From RGIG8775 sp045537235 (GTDB lineage: Bacteria > Bacillota > Clostridia > Oscillospirales > CAG-272), in the NCBI GenBank assembly GCA_045537235.1, contig JAZSPB010000056.1:1-8968 (forward strand): a DNA stretch of 8,968 bases, written 5' to 3'. Below the pieces are notes generated by a model, which saw only the letters and a program-made list of their open reading frames with translations, was not told where the DNA came from and searched no databases. Position 1 is the first letter of the stretch. Each line of letters opens with the position of its first letter. Both the position numbers and the translations under genes were made by a program. This document shows, piece by piece, positions 1 through 5,998 of the stretch.

Positions 1-638
1 GGATGAACGCCTGCGGCAACGAGACCGGCGATGTGTGCCATATCTACCATCAGGTATGCGCCAACTTCATCTGCGATCTCGCGGAATTTTGCGAAATCGA
101 TGACGCGAGAGTATGCGCTGGCACCGGCAAGGATGAGCTTGGGTTTGCATTCGAGAGCTGCCTCGCGCACCTTGTCATAGTCAATGCGACCGTTATCGTC
201 GGCAACACCGTAGGGAACGATATTGAAATATTTACCCGAGATGTTGACGGGCGAGCCGTGAGACAGATGTCCGCCGTGGGCAAGATTCATGGAAAGCACC
301 GTGTCGCCGGGGTTGAGAAGGGCGAAGAACACGGCAAGATTGGCATTGGCACCGCTGTGGGGCTGGACATTGGCGTGCTCGGCGCCGAACAGCTTCTTGG
401 CGCGCTCGCGAGCGATGTCTTCCACTACGTCAACACACATACAGCCACCGTAGTAACGCTTGCCGGGATATCCCTCGGCATATTTGTTGGTCAATACCGT
501 TCCGGCGGCGAGAAGCACGGCGGGGGAGACGATATTCTCGGAGGCGATCAGCTCGATGTTGTTGCGCTGACGAGTCAGCTCGGCATTACAGGCATCATAC
601 ACCTCTTTGTCAAATTTTTCAAGTTCATCAAAAAACAT
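1..638 (-). CDS. glyA: Serine hydroxymethyltransferase, N-terminal half (cut by left window edge)
   Basis: GlyA is a cytosolic PLP enzyme that converts serine and tetrahydrofolate to glycine and 5,10-methylene-tetrahydrofolate, the main one-carbon source. Translating the minus strand from the ATG at 638-636 gives 212 complete codons of a protein usually about 410-420 residues long. Visible family motifs are IASEN (31-35), YAEGYPGKRYYGG (53-65), QPHSGANAN (92-100), the LAHGGHLSHG segment (119-128) and MVDMAHIAGLVA (196-207), whose Asp198 should pair with the PLP pyridine nitrogen. The PLP lysine lies beyond the window edge. The start follows an AAAGGA-type ribosome site about 8 bases upstream, and the protein begins MFFDELEKFD, as expected for the family. 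It is divergent from the lipoprotein gene and has its own promoter. No frameshift is visible. Identification is very secure. Confidence 0.97.
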   Translation of the reverse strand, partial: MFFDELEKFDKEVYDACNAELTRQRNNIELIASENIVSPAVLLAAGTVLTNKYAEGYPGKRYYGGCMCVDVVEDIARERAKKLFGAEHANVQPHSGANANLAVFFALLNPGDTVLSMNLAHGGHLSHGSPVNISGKYFNIVPYGVADDNGRIDYDKVREAALECKPKLILAGASAYSRVIDFAKFREIADEVGAYLMVDMAHIAGLVAAGVH

Positions 639-675
639 GGCGATATTCCTTTCGAATGAATAAAAATTCAAAATT

Positions 676-704
676 ATTATAGCACATCTTGTCCCAAAAA
701 GCAA
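676..704 (-). promoter_or_regulatory. Extended -10 promoter for glyA
   Basis: Read on the minus strand, there is a perfect TATAAT box (plus-strand 676-681) preceded by TGC, which makes it an extended -10. After a 17-base spacer there is a weak -35, TTGCTT (699-704). Transcription should begin near 669, leaving a leader of about 30 bases before the glyA start. The extended -10 probably compensates for the poor -35. I see no riboswitch or clear operator in the short leader. Confidence 0.7.
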
Positions 705-785
705 TAGGGATTGGGAATTTTATCAAAAGATTTATCGGCGGTGTGAAATGGGGAGGGGTTGGCTTCCGGTGCCTGCAAAAAATGC

Positions 786-814
786 TTGACAAGAAACGAG
801 GGATATTGTAAAAT
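786..814 (+). promoter_or_regulatory. Near-consensus sigma-A promoter for the LRR lipoprotein gene
   Basis: A perfect -35 hexamer TTGACA (786-791) is followed by exactly 17 bases and the -10 box TAAAAT (809-814). A TATAAT at 814-819 overlaps it, but its spacing (22 bases) is wrong for this -35. The expected start near 821 gives a leader of about 106 bases before the ATG at 927. No other promoter was noticed in the short gap before the U32 gene, so this one probably drives both genes. Confidence 0.8.
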
Positions 815-840
815 ATAATTGGCAAATTATGATTCGGTGT

Positions 841-884
841 GCATCTGCGATGCGGATATCGTTTCTTTTGAGGAAAGCGATCTC
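841..884 (+). promoter_or_regulatory. Two small hairpins in the leader of the lipoprotein mRNA
   Basis: The leader holds a perfect 5-bp hairpin, GCATC-TGC-GATGC (841-853). Directly after it comes a longer imperfect hairpin, 855-884, with ATCG/CGAT and TTTC/GAAA stems, one bulged G and a TTTTGAG loop. Neither has a following U-run, so they are not obvious terminators. They may be chance structures or may affect mRNA stability or translation. I do not recognise a known riboswitch. Confidence 0.3.
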
Positions 885-926
885 CCTCTGCTATAGGCGC
901 ACGCCGGTAGAAAGGATCGATCGAGG

Positions 927-2234
927 ATGAAAAAAAGATGGATATGGACGGTGCTCCTGCTGATAGGGCTTTTGTCGTTCTGTGCTTGCGGAACACCCGA
1001 GGTGGACGAGGGACTTCCCGAAGATCCCGCCGGGTTTGAATATATCGAGTTGGCGGACGGAACACTTTCGGTCATCGGTTACAACGGAACAGCGATCGAT
1101 CTTGTTTTGGACTCCTATGCGGATCGCGCCATTACGCGTATCGAGGGGAGTGCTTTTGCGGGAAATGCGAGTATCACCTCGGTCAAGCTCGGCGCAAATG
1201 TGACCGAGATCGGGGTGGCTGCCTTTGCCGACTGTGCGGCACTGACCAAGGTGGATGCCGGTGAATCGGCAATTTCGCGCATCGGAAATGCTGCGTTCCT
1301 CGGTTGCGGCGCACTTTCCGAGGTGATCCTTCCCACAACGGTCACCAATATCGGAGTGGATGCCTTTCTTGCCTGTGACGGTCTTACTCGCGCCGAATAT
1401 CTCGGGACAGGAGAAGCTTGGGCGACCGTTCTTTTAGGCAACCACAACGAGGCACTTTCCGATTGCCTTGTGACGGCGAGCGGCAGTGTTTCGGTCGATG
1501 TGCTGGCAGAGGGGCAATGCACTTCGGCGGTCTCTTGGTCGTTGGATAAAACCGGTCTTTTGACAGTGAAGGGAGAGGGACGGATCCCCGATTATGATCC
1601 CCAAAACAATCCGTCTCCGTGGGCGGCTTATGCGCTGAGCATTCGCGCGATTCATGTGACCGAAGGGGTGGATATCGTTGGAAAATGTGCCTTTTTCGGC
1701 TGTTCGAAGCTGGAGAAGGTCATGTTGGATGACAGTGTGCGTCTGATCGATGACAACGCGTTTTACAATTGCGTGAAATTGAATGATATGGTTTTGCCGT
1801 CCAATTTGCGACGCATCGGATCGGGTACTTTCTATGGATGCGAGGATCTGACTGCGGTCGTGATCCCCGATACCGTGACCCATGTGGGAAGCGGCGCCTT
1901 TATGAACTGTGAGATGCTGACCTCGGTGACGCTTTCTTCGGCATTGACCGGGCTGGAGCAGTGGACGTTCAGCGGATGTACCAAGCTGACATCCGTAGTG
2001 CTTCCCGAGAGTATTGTCGAAGTGGGAGTGGGAGCTTTTTACCGTTGTATGTCCGTAAAGGAGATCACCTTGGGCGGCGGTGGAGAGGTGACGGTTGACA
2101 AGAACGCCTTTGGCGTCTGTGGTTCATTGGTTACTGTATATTTCCGCGGCGAGTTGTCGATGTATGAGGATCTGGTAAAGGTCGAGAGCGGAAATAATTA
2201 TTTCCTTTCCGCTACGGTCAAAAAAGCGGATTGA
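927..2234 (+). CDS. BspA-type leucine-rich-repeat (LRR_5) surface lipoprotein
   Basis: This is a predicted exported lipoprotein of 435 residues, likely anchored on the outer face of the cell membrane; its ligand is unknown. The N-terminus has KKR followed by a hydrophobic stretch (5-18) and an FCAC lipobox, with Cys21 as the likely lipidated residue. The body is built from 23-24 residue repeats with the BspA/LRR_5 pattern (I..IG..AF.GC..L..V.LP). The conserved Phe falls at 77, 100, 124 and 147, then at 256, 279, 302, 325, 348, 371 and 395: four repeats, an insert of roughly 100 residues, then seven repeats. The insert contains VSWSLDKTGLLTVKGEG and PDYDP..PSPWA, which resemble the cap that often precedes LRR_5 blocks in clostridial surface proteins, so the gene looks like two fused modules. 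An AAAGGA ribosome site (911-916) lies 10 bases before the ATG. Such proteins are linked to adhesion in other bacteria, but that role is inference here. Confidence 0.88.
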   Translation: MKKRWIWTVLLLIGLLSFCACGTPEVDEGLPEDPAGFEYIELADGTLSVIGYNGTAIDLVLDSYADRAITRIEGSAFAGNASITSVKLGANVTEIGVAAFADCAALTKVDAGESAISRIGNAAFLGCGALSEVILPTTVTNIGVDAFLACDGLTRAEYLGTGEAWATVLLGNHNEALSDCLVTASGSVSVDVLAEGQCTSAVSWSLDKTGLLTVKGEGRIPDYDPQNNPSPWAAYALSIRAIHVTEGVDIVGKCAFFGCSKLEKVMLDDSVRLIDDNAFYNCVKLNDMVLPSNLRRIGSGTFYGCEDLTAVVIPDTVTHVGSGAFMNCEMLTSVTLSSALTGLEQWTFSGCTKLTSVVLPESIVEVGVGAFYRCMSVKEITLGGGGEVTVDKNAFGVCGSLVTVYFRGELSMYEDLVKVESGNNYFLSATVKKAD

Positions 2235-2265
2235 ATTCAAAAAAGAGAAAAGAGAGTACAAAAGA

Positions 2266-3504
2266 ATGAGAAAACCGGAGTTACTGTCGCCTGCGGGCAA
2301 TTTTGAAAAGCTTCGGGCGGCGATCGCTTACGGTGCGGACGCGGTATATCTGGCGGGCAGACGTTTCGGAATGCGTTCGGCAGCTGACAATTTCAGCGTG
2401 GAAGAGCTTTATGAGGCGACGACCTACGTTCATGAACGCGGCAAGCGTTTGTATCTGACCGTCAATACTATGCCCCACGGTGATGAATATCCTGCCTTGC
2501 GAGAGTTCCTCACCGACCTTCGCGGTGCGGGGATCGATGCCTGCATTGTAGCCGATCTCGGCGTGATGGAGCTGGTGCGAGAGGTCTTGCCCGATGCCGA
2601 GCTCCATATCTCCACGCAAGCGGGGATCGTCAGTCCCGAGTCGGCGCTGGCCTATGTGCGGCTTGGCGCAAAGCGCGTGGTACTGGCACGAGAGTTGAGC
2701 TTTCCCGAGATCGCTGCCATCCGTGCGGCACTTCCCGATGAGGTGGAGATCGAGGCTTTTGTCCATGGCTCTATGTGCGTTTCTTACAGCGGTCGGTGTA
2801 TGCTGTCCCATTTCCTTACGGGGCGAGATGCCAACCGCGGTGCGTGTACACAGCCTTGTCGGTGGAGCTACCATTTGGTGGAGGAAAAGCGTCCCGACCT
2901 GCCCATTCCCATCGAGGAGAATGATCTTGGAACATTCATTATGTCCTCGCGAGATATGAATACCATCGGTATTTTGCCGCAGTTGATGGAATGCGGCATT
3001 GACTCCTTTAAGATCGAGGGGCGCATGAAGAGCGCCTATTATACGGCGGTAGTCACCAACGCTTATCGAATGGCAATGGACAAATATATGGCGGATCCCG
3101 ATGCATATATTTATGATGAGGCATGGGGCAGGGAGCTGGAAAGTGTGTCCCACCGCGAGTATTGTACGGGCTATTATTTGGGACTTCCCCATGACGAAGC
3201 GCAGCTTTGTACCAAGGATGGCTACATTCGGGAAAAAGCCTATTTTGCCACCGCCGAGGATCGTCCGCTTCCCGAGGCGCTTGCGGGTCAAAAGGACATC
3301 TATCCGTTTATCCAACGAAACAAGGTCAAGCTCGGTGACGGTGCCGAGATCATTTCTCCCGGTCGCGTGGGTGCGGCATTTGACGTGGTCGAGCTCTATG
3401 ATCAGAGCGGTACACCTATCGAGTCTGCCCCCCATCCCGGTCAACACTTCTTCTGTCGCGTTCCTTTTGGCGTGCAGGCGGGAGATATTATGAGAGGAAG
3501 ATAA
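2266..3504 (+). CDS. U32-family protein, TrhP-like tRNA hydroxylation factor (often annotated as peptidase U32)
   Basis: The 412-residue product belongs to peptidase family U32. Better-studied members (E. coli TrhP/YegQ, B. subtilis YrrN and YrrO) are needed for prephenate-dependent 5-hydroxylation of uridine at the tRNA wobble position; E. coli RlhA acts on 23S rRNA. Motifs seen: the N-terminal KPELLSPAGNFEKL and YGADAVYLAG (3-31), FGMRSAADNF (34-43), and the U32 signature EAFVHGSMCVSYSGRCMLS (163-181). This continues to RGACTQPC (191-198), giving four conserved cysteines (171, 178, 194, 198) that may bind an iron-sulfur cluster. SFKIEGRMKSAYY (247-259) and a C-terminal U32_C-like region follow. 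The length matches the longer YrrO type; no YrrN-like partner is visible. A weak AGAGAG ribosome site lies 9 bases before the ATG. The gene starts 31 bases after the lipoprotein gene. The exact RNA target is inferred. Confidence 0.85.
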   Translation: MRKPELLSPAGNFEKLRAAIAYGADAVYLAGRRFGMRSAADNFSVEELYEATTYVHERGKRLYLTVNTMPHGDEYPALREFLTDLRGAGIDACIVADLGVMELVREVLPDAELHISTQAGIVSPESALAYVRLGAKRVVLARELSFPEIAAIRAALPDEVEIEAFVHGSMCVSYSGRCMLSHFLTGRDANRGACTQPCRWSYHLVEEKRPDLPIPIEENDLGTFIMSSRDMNTIGILPQLMECGIDSFKIEGRMKSAYYTAVVTNAYRMAMDKYMADPDAYIYDEAWGRELESVSHREYCTGYYLGLPHDEAQLCTKDGYIREKAYFATAEDRPLPEALAGQKDIYPFIQRNKVKLGDGAEIISPGRVGAAFDVVELYDQSGTPIESAPHPGQHFFCRVPFGVQAGDIMRGR

Positions 3505-3510
3505 ACAAAG

Positions 3511-3715
3511 GGCGCCTGCGGGCGCGGGAGGTCGCTTTTTTGAAAAAAAGCTCCGCAAAAAACTTTTGACCCGCGCCCTTTTTGTAGTTTGTGCGAACAT
3601 AGCAAAACGCCATAGGGTGCAGTATGTTTGCTCAAACATTAGCAAGGGCGCGGATCAAAAAGTTTTTTGCGGAGCTTTTTTTCAAAAAAGCGACCTCCCC
3701 GCGCCCGCAGGTGCC
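3511..3715. repeat. Long inverted-repeat element (MITE- or BIME-like) filling the U32-miaA gap
   Basis: The left arm (3511-3578, 68 bases) and right arm (3646-3715, 70 bases) are reverse complements apart from two mismatches and two one-base indels. Inside them a second inverted pair, 3587-3601 and 3623-3637, matches at 13 of 15 positions and leaves a central loop of 21 bases (3602-3622). Each arm can also fold alone: its ends pair (GGGCGCGGG 3520-3528 with CCCGCGCCC 3570-3578; GGGCGCGG 3646-3653 with CCGCGCCC 3699-3706), enclosing the palindrome GCTTTTTT/AAAAAAGC and a small CAAAA/TTTTG hairpin. The result is two cloverleaf-like units facing each other, resembling a REP/BIME or a non-autonomous transposable element. 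It carries no plausible gene. Only ATAAA (3501-3505 and 3722-3726) recurs at the flanks, too weak for a target-site duplication. It begins 7 bases after the U32 stop codon. Confidence 0.85.
3520..3583 (+). terminator. Possible intrinsic terminator formed by the left arm of the inverted repeat
   Basis: In the transcript of the U32 gene, GGGCGCGGG (3520-3528) can pair with CCCGCGCCC (3570-3578). This closes a 41-base loop with its own smaller hairpins, and five U residues follow directly (3579-3583). A 9-bp GC stem with a U-run is terminator-like, but the large loop is unusual and pairing with the right arm would compete. It is therefore only a candidate. Confidence 0.4.
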
Positions 3716-3750
3716 TCGACAATAAATTCAGAACATGAAAGGGCAGGAAA

Positions 3751-4704
3751 GTGAACGAAAAAATCAAGCTTCCCATTATTGTGGGAGCAACGGCAAGTGG
3801 CAAATCGGCATTGGCTATGCGAGTGGCTGAGGAGATCGGTGGTGAGATTGTGTCTTGTGACTCCATGCAGATCTATCGGCGCATGAATATTGGGACGGCA
3901 AAGCCTACTGTCAAGGAGCAGGAGCGTGTGCGGCACCATATGATCGATATTGTTGAGCCGTGGGACAACTTTTCTTGTGCCGATTATGCTATTTTGGCAG
4001 AGGCGGCGGTAAGGGATGTTATGGCTCGGGGCAAGGTGCCGATCGTGTGCGGTGGTACGGGGTTGTATTTGGATGCGCTTCTTCGCGGCGGACTGCCCGA
4101 GGAGGCTGACAGCGATCCTTGTTACCGAGCGGAGCTGGATGCGCTGGCGGAAGAAAAGGGGAATGAATATCTTCATGGACTTTTGCGTGATGTCGATCCC
4201 GAAAGTGCCGAGGCGATCCATCCCAATAACCGCAAGCGAGTCATTCGTGCACTTGAGGTTTGCCGTGTCAGCGGACGCAAAAAAAGCGAGATCGACCGCG
4301 AGAACAGCCGACTTGACGGTGTTTTTGAGCCGCTTTGTGTGGGGCTGTTCTATACCGACCGTGCCGTGCTTTACGAGCGTATTGATCGGCGTGTGGATCA
4401 GATGCTTGACGAAGGGCTTCTCGACGAGGTTCGTGCGCTTGAGGGCGAGGGGATTTTTGAGCGGTCGAAAACGGCGGCGGGGGCTATCGGATATAAGGAG
4501 TTATTGGGGTATCTTCGTGGAGAATGCGATCCGGCAACGGCGATAGAGACGCTGAAAACCGCTACCAGACGCTATGCCAAACGGCAATGTACATGGTTTG
4601 GAGCCAAGCCGTATGTGGAGCGGATTGACATCGAAATGCCTCCCGATGAAAAAATATTTGAAAAAATTGTGAAAAAAGCAAAAAAGGTCTTTCAATTTTC
4701 ATAA
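3751..4704 (+). CDS. miaA: tRNA dimethylallyltransferase (A37 isopentenylation)
   Basis: MiaA transfers the dimethylallyl group of DMAPP to N6 of adenosine 37, next to the anticodon of tRNAs that read codons starting with U, giving i6A37. The 317-residue length is normal. Motifs: P-loop GATASGKS (12-19), SCDSMQIYRRMNIGTAKPT (35-53) with Asp37 at the position of the catalytic base, HHMID (62-66), CGGTGLYLDALLRG (100-113), HPNNRKRVIRALEV (157-170), GAIGYKE (244-250) and RYAKRQCTWF (274-283). The start is GTG, supported by AAAGGG (3738-3743) 7 bases upstream and by the P-loop lying 11 residues in, as usual. The ATG at 3735 is out of frame. It follows the inverted-repeat element with no convincing promoter of its own in the 35 bases between. 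The usual neighbours mutL and hfq are not in the window. Confidence 0.96.
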   Translation: MNEKIKLPIIVGATASGKSALAMRVAEEIGGEIVSCDSMQIYRRMNIGTAKPTVKEQERVRHHMIDIVEPWDNFSCADYAILAEAAVRDVMARGKVPIVCGGTGLYLDALLRGGLPEEADSDPCYRAELDALAEEKGNEYLHGLLRDVDPESAEAIHPNNRKRVIRALEVCRVSGRKKSEIDRENSRLDGVFEPLCVGLFYTDRAVLYERIDRRVDQMLDEGLLDEVRALEGEGIFERSKTAAGAIGYKELLGYLRGECDPATAIETLKTATRRYAKRQCTWFGAKPYVERIDIEMPPDEKIFEKIVKKAKKVFQFS

Positions 4705-4718
4705 AGTTGTGTTATAAT
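4690..4718 (+). promoter_or_regulatory. Extended -10 promoter for the ylmE-sepF-ylmG-ylmH-ileS unit
   Basis: TATAAT (4713-4718) is preceded by TGT, an extended -10. A weak -35 match, TTTCAA (4690-4695), lies 17 bases upstream inside the last codons of miaA. Transcription should begin near 4725, leaving a leader of about 19 bases before the ylmE start at 4744. It has the same design as the glyA promoter: a perfect extended -10 with a poor -35. Confidence 0.7.
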
Positions 4719-4732
4719 ATAGTGATTAGAAT

Positions 4733-4736
4733 GGAG
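4733..4736 (+). promoter_or_regulatory. Ribosome binding site that decides the ylmE start
   Basis: GGAG (4733-4736) is 7 bases before the ATG at 4744 but only 1 base before the in-frame ATG at 4738. The spacing favours 4744, so the protein should begin MDFSYLDKN rather than MCMDFSYL. Confidence 0.7.
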
Positions 4737-4743
4737 TATGTGT

Positions 4744-5436
4744 ATGGATTTTTCCTATTTGGACAAAAATATGGCCGAGGTGAGGGGACGGATCGACCGC
4801 GCTCGCGAGACTTCGGGACGTACCGATGAGGTCACGATGATCGCCGCTGTCAAGAGCGGTGAGGTGGATGAGATCAACTATCTTCACAACCAACTCGGCG
4901 TGGACGATATCGGAGAAAACCGTGTACAGCAATTGCTGGAGCGCTACGAGGCATATGACCGCGAGGGGCTTCGCATCCATTTTATCGGTCATTTGCAGAC
5001 CAACAAGGTCAAGTACATCATCGACAAGGTGTATATGATCCATTCGCTGGATTCCGAACGGTTGGCGGCCGAGATCGACCGTCAGGCGGAAAAGCACGGC
5101 ATTCGCATGAAGGTGCTTGTGGAGATCAACTCGGGTCGTGAGGAAAACAAGGACGGCGTTATGCCGGAGGATGCGGCGGCACTTTGTGAGGCGCTTTCGA
5201 AGTATCCGAACCTTGAGCTGCGCGGCTTTATGACCATGGCGCCCATTTGTGAGGATGCGACGGAATATCGCAAATATTTCGACGAGGTCGCACGGTTGGC
5301 AGCGAATATCTGGACTCATACATTGCACTATGCGGGTGCGCCCGTCCTTTCTATGGGCATGAGCGAGAGCTTTGAGTGGGCGATCGCATCGGGAGCGACT
5401 GCGGTGCGTGTCGGAAGAAGACTGTTTGTAAAATAA
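4744..5436 (+). CDS. ylmE: YggS/YlmE family PLP homeostasis protein (PLPBP)
   Basis: This cytosolic PLP-binding protein of the YggS/PROSC family has an alanine-racemase-like barrel. It has no well-defined enzymatic reaction; family members buffer pyridoxal phosphate and affect amino-acid pools. The product is 230 residues from the preferred ATG, normal for the family. Motifs: MIAAVKSGEVDEI, whose lysine (residue 37) should hold PLP; DIGENRVQQLLERY; IHFIGHLQTNKVKYI; VLVEINSGREENKDG; ELRGFMTMAP; and the phosphate-binding LSMGMSESFEWAIASGATAVRVG near the end. The C-terminus, VGRRLFVK, differs from the more usual GTAIFG ending. It is the first gene of a conserved block with sepF, ylmG, ylmH and ileS. 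An in-frame ATG at 4738 would add two residues but is badly placed for the ribosome site. Confidence 0.93.
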   Translation: MDFSYLDKNMAEVRGRIDRARETSGRTDEVTMIAAVKSGEVDEINYLHNQLGVDDIGENRVQQLLERYEAYDREGLRIHFIGHLQTNKVKYIIDKVYMIHSLDSERLAAEIDRQAEKHGIRMKVLVEINSGREENKDGVMPEDAAALCEALSKYPNLELRGFMTMAPICEDATEYRKYFDEVARLAANIWTHTLHYAGAPVLSMGMSESFEWAIASGATAVRVGRRLFVK

Positions 5437-5471
5437 AATCAAAAATATACGGTAAAATCAAAATTATACGG
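5434..5471 (+). repeat. 19-base tandem duplication between ylmE and sepF
   Basis: TAAAATCAAAAATATACGG (5434-5452) is immediately followed by TAAAATCAAAATTATACGG (5453-5471), identical at 18 of 19 positions. The first copy starts exactly on the ylmE TAA stop codon; the second runs into the sepF ribosome site (GGAGG, 5470-5474). It was probably made by replication slippage. Any effect on sepF translation is speculative. Confidence 0.85.
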
Positions 5472-5479
5472 AGGTTGAA

Positions 5480-5899
5480 ATGGCTATCAAATTTCCCAAG
5501 CTGAGCAGAAAAGAAGAAGAGTACGATGATTTCTACCCGGATTACGATGAGGTAGACGACTCGGATGATGACATCAAGATCAACGAGGTCGAGGAAAAGA
5601 CCGAAAACGACAGAGGTGCCTTCAGTGGGATCAATGAGTCTGCGGTTTCCCTCAAGCTTATGACTCCCAAGGAGTCGGGCGATGCCAGAAAGGTTGCCGA
5701 CTGTCTGCTTGCCGGTAGTTCCGTGGTGCTCAATATTGAGAACCTTAAGAACGAGGAAGTGGTAAGATTCTTGGATTTCCTGTTTGGTGTGATCTATGTG
5801 ATCAACGGTAACATGAAGCACGTTTCCAAAACTACCATCATCGTCACCCCCAACAATGTTGGTGTGGAGGGCGAAGGTGAGGTCGATCTGGACATCTGA
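5480..5899 (+). CDS. sepF: Cell division protein SepF
   Basis: SepF binds the FtsZ C-terminus, polymerises into rings and helps tether and organise the Z-ring at the membrane during septum formation. The 139-residue product has the SepF/DUF552 core at about 55-128: VSLKLMTPKESGDARKVADCLLAGSSVVLNIENL, then VVRFLDFLFGVIYVINGNMKHVSKTTIIVTPNNV. The region before it, roughly 11-50, is a strongly acidic, probably disordered linker. In studied SepF proteins the first dozen residues form a membrane-binding amphipathic helix; here they are MAIKFPKLSRKEEE, with a proline at position 6, so that helix is short or weak. The ribosome site GGAGG (5470-5474) is 5 bases before the ATG. The gene sits 43 bases after ylmE, in the order known from Bacillus. 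Confidence 0.93.
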   Translation: MAIKFPKLSRKEEEYDDFYPDYDEVDDSDDDIKINEVEEKTENDRGAFSGINESAVSLKLMTPKESGDARKVADCLLAGSSVVLNIENLKNEEVVRFLDFLFGVIYVINGNMKHVSKTTIIVTPNNVGVEGEGEVDLDI

Positions 5900-5930
5900 G
5901 GCGACGCTGCCCGGGTGTGAGCCCTTGCAG

Positions 5931-5959
5931 ACAGCTGCACCGTGGGGTGGGGCTGTTTT
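5931..5959 (+). terminator. Hairpin with short U-run between sepF and ylmG (attenuator candidate)
   Basis: ACAGC (5931-5935) pairs with GCTGT (5952-5956), and inside it CACC pairs with GGTG around a GTGG loop. Four T residues (5956-5959) follow, the first of them shared with the stem. The stem is short and internally mismatched and the U-run is brief, so at most it would trim expression downstream of sepF. It could be a chance structure in this 99-base gap. Confidence 0.3.
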
Positions 5960-5998
5960 GCCTATTGTTGAGAGCGTGAGTGCGGAAGGAGTTTTGAT

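Noticed and set aside
3..659. 218-codon plus-strand frame at the left edge
   Set aside because: It is antisense to glyA, whose minus-strand translation matches serine hydroxymethyltransferase throughout.
628..1075. Minus-strand frames of 145 and 82 codons over the glyA-lipoprotein intergenic region
   Set aside because: They overlap both promoters and the coding starts of two real genes, and their composition is not protein-like.
2281..3645. 454-codon minus-strand frame across the U32 gene and into the inverted repeat
   Set aside because: It is antisense to a well-supported U32 gene; its beginning is repeat-derived and low in complexity.
3501..3726. ATAAA repeated on both sides of the inverted repeat as a target-site duplication
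   Set aside because: Five AT-rich bases, not abutting the arms, easily arise by chance; one copy overlaps the U32 stop codon.
3566..3754. 62-codon plus-strand frame inside the inverted repeat
   Set aside because: Its sequence is dictated by the palindromic DNA, the other arm gives a similar peptide on the opposite strand, and no ribosome site supports it.
4669..4700. AT-rich inverted repeat at the end of miaA as a terminator
   Set aside because: Only about 7 A/T-rich pairs with a long loop and no following T-run; too weak to call.
4738..4743. Upstream in-frame ATG for ylmE
   Set aside because: The GGAG site would be only 1 base away; the ATG at 4744 has 7-base spacing.
4726..5442. 238-codon minus-strand frame opposite ylmE
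   Set aside because: It is a shadow of ylmE; the plus strand carries all YggS family motifs and a good promoter and ribosome site.
5426..5458. Possible promoter before sepF (TTGTAA with a downstream TAAAAT)
   Set aside because: The spacing is about 21 bases and the match comes from the AT-rich tandem duplication; sepF is more likely read from the promoter before ylmE.
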